Assembly (NCBI GenBank): GCA_007122815.1
Contig: SKSV01000269.1
Span: 1-6,287, forward strand
From: Trueperaceae bacterium
GTDB lineage: Bacteria; Deinococcota; Deinococci; Deinococcales; Trueperaceae
Length of the DNA: 6,287 nucleotides
Reading direction: 5' to 3'
Part shown: positions 5,414 through 6,287 of the stretch, piece after piece
Position numbering within the stretch: position 1 is the first letter of the stretch
Layout: the number at the start of each line of letters is the position of its first letter
Program-made: the position numbers and the translations under genes
Notes under the pieces: model-generated
Databases searched by the model: none
What the model was told of the DNA's origin: nothing
The model's input: the letters and a program-made list of their open reading frames with translations, nothing else

Positions 5414-6287
5414 GCTTCACCCGCCAGGTACGTCACTGCTGCGGCGGCGTACAGGCGCGCCGCTCGCACGAGGTCGCGTGTGCGCACGAACTCGTCCACC
5501 TGGTGGGGGATCGTGCGGTCGCCCGGCCCCACCGTGACTATCGGCACGCCTGCGCTGGCGCGCAAGAAGGTGCCGTCGGTGGCTCCGGGCACGCCGCCGT
5601 AGCGAGCGGGAGACTCGAAGACCAGCGGGTAGGCATCCTCGAGCGCACGCACCAGCGGGTCGTCCGCGGGGGTCTCCGTCCAGGGGCGGCTCTCGAACCA
5701 GTCGAGTTCGATGGTGAGTCCCGGCATGCCGCCCTGCACCTCGTCGGCGTCCGCCCGCAGGCGGCAGTGGATCCCGTCGTGGTCCTGGCCCGGCACGGTG
5801 CGTACGTCGAGGGCCGCGTAGGCCTCGTCGGGCATGACGTTAAGCTGCGCCGCTCCGCTGACGGGGGCGCGCACGATGGTGGGCGTGAGCCAGGGCAGCC
5901 CGAGGTGCTCGTGTGGGCCGTGCCGCGCCTGCTCGGCCTGCTGCAGGCGCTCGACGGCGGCGAGGAAGCGGGTCAGGCCGACGATGGGGTTGACGCCCGC
6001 GTAGGGCATGGCGCCGTGTGCCATGACGCCGCGCACGTGCACGTGCAGCCGCATGGCGCCCTTCTGGACCAGGCAGAGCTCGTGCTCCTCGGGCTCGCAC
6101 ACGATCGCGCCGTTTACGTCGGCGGCCCAGCCGCGAGCGATGAAGTCCTTGATGCCGAGCATCATGCCTTCCTCGTCCACCACTACGGCGAGCCGTACCC
6201 TGCCGGTGAGGTCGGGGCAGGTGCGGCGCAGCGCCTCGAGCGCGGCGATCGCGGCGGCGACCCCGCCCTTCATGTCGGCGCTGCCAC
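5410..6287 (-). CDS. M20 family metallopeptidase / deacylase (ArgE/DapE/ACY1-like), 5' end outside the window
   Basis: Zinc-dependent amidohydrolase cleaving an N-acyl or peptide bond. The C-terminal 291 or so residues are visible, and the reading frame runs off the right edge at GSADMKGG, the conserved M20 motif whose Asp bridges the two metals. That Met is therefore internal and not the start. Counting from it as residue 1, VDEEGM (32-37) carries the catalytic and metal-binding Glu pair. CEPEEH (59-64) gives the next ligand. The dimerisation (lid) domain has GVMAHGAMPYAGVNPI (82-97) and LNVMPDEAYAALDVRTVPG (144-162). GATDGTF (230-236) and GPGDRTIPHQVDEFV (249-263), with metal ligand H257, end the catalytic domain. 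The missing N-terminus should hold HxD. Substrate cannot be told between acetylornithine, succinyl-diaminopimelate and other acylamino acids or dipeptides. It is the first visible gene of the minus-strand operon and is coupled by GTGA to the DUF1538 pair, an unexpected partner. Confidence 0.92.
   Translation of the reverse strand, partial: GSADMKGGVAAAIAALEALRRTCPDLTGRVRLAVVVDEEGMMLGIKDFIARGWAADVNGAIVCEPEEHELCLVQKGAMRLHVHVRGVMAHGAMPYAGVNPIVGLTRFLAAVERLQQAEQARHGPHEHLGLPWLTPTIVRAPVSGAAQLNVMPDEAYAALDVRTVPGQDHDGIHCRLRADADEVQGGMPGLTIELDWFESRPWTETPADDPLVRALEDAYPLVFESPARYGGVPGATDGTFLRASAGVPIVTVGPGDRTIPHQVDEFVRTRDLVRAARLYAAAAVTYLAGEA

Noticed and set aside
4713..5420. Upstream 236-codon extension of the second DUF1538 frame, which would give a 476-residue protein
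   Set aside because: The extension is Arg/Pro/His-rich and is an out-of-frame reading of the first DUF1538 gene. A GTG with an upstream purine stretch at 4712 starts the DUF1538-like part.
6271..6273. ATG at the right edge as the start of the M20 peptidase
   Set aside because: The codons before it continue in frame as GSAD, completing the conserved GSADMKGG metal motif, so the Met is internal.

Overview
The window is a GC-rich bacterial chromosomal segment with tightly packed genes, GTG as well as ATG starts, and good Shine-Dalgarno sequences. The protein set (a secreted ComEC-like hydrolase paired with a DUF3006 protein, a split DUF1538 pair with a P-II-like protein, and a Dpp/Opp-type importer) would fit a Deinococcota member such as a Truepera relative. 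That assignment is tentative: no rRNA or marker gene is present, and other GC-rich phyla are possible.

Positions 1-144 hold no gene I can assign. From 145 to 2167 two plus-strand genes overlap by 8 nt and encode the two inner-membrane permeases (DppB-type and DppC-type) of a peptide/nickel-class ABC importer. The solute-binding protein and ATPases are not in the window. The second permease has an extra extracytoplasmic segment, which I recognise as a known subtype.

Everything from 2197 to the right edge is on the minus strand and converges on the permeases across a 29-bp gap. Read in its own direction, the strand starts with the 3' two-thirds or so of an M20 (ArgE/DapE/ACY1-like) metallopeptidase, cut by the window edge. 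Two paralogous DUF1538 membrane proteins and a divergent P-II-like protein follow. All junctions in this block overlap (GTGA, GTGA, 8 nt), so the four genes form one translationally coupled operon. My reading is a two-subunit membrane transporter, probably a monovalent cation/H+ antiporter, with a nucleotide-sensing P-II-like regulator.

After an 80-nt gap with a possible promoter come a small DUF3006 protein and a secreted metallo-beta-lactamase-fold protein. These two share one nucleotide at TGATG. The MBL protein has a signal peptide, a ComEC/Rec2-type hydrolase domain, a Pro/Ala linker and a ComEA-like helix-hairpin-helix tail, which suggests an exported nuclease or DNA-binding protein.

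The best candidates for undescribed biology are the DUF1538-DUF1538-P-II-like module and the DUF3006/secreted MBL-HhH pair. No rRNA, tRNA, CRISPR, insertion sequence or long repeat was seen.
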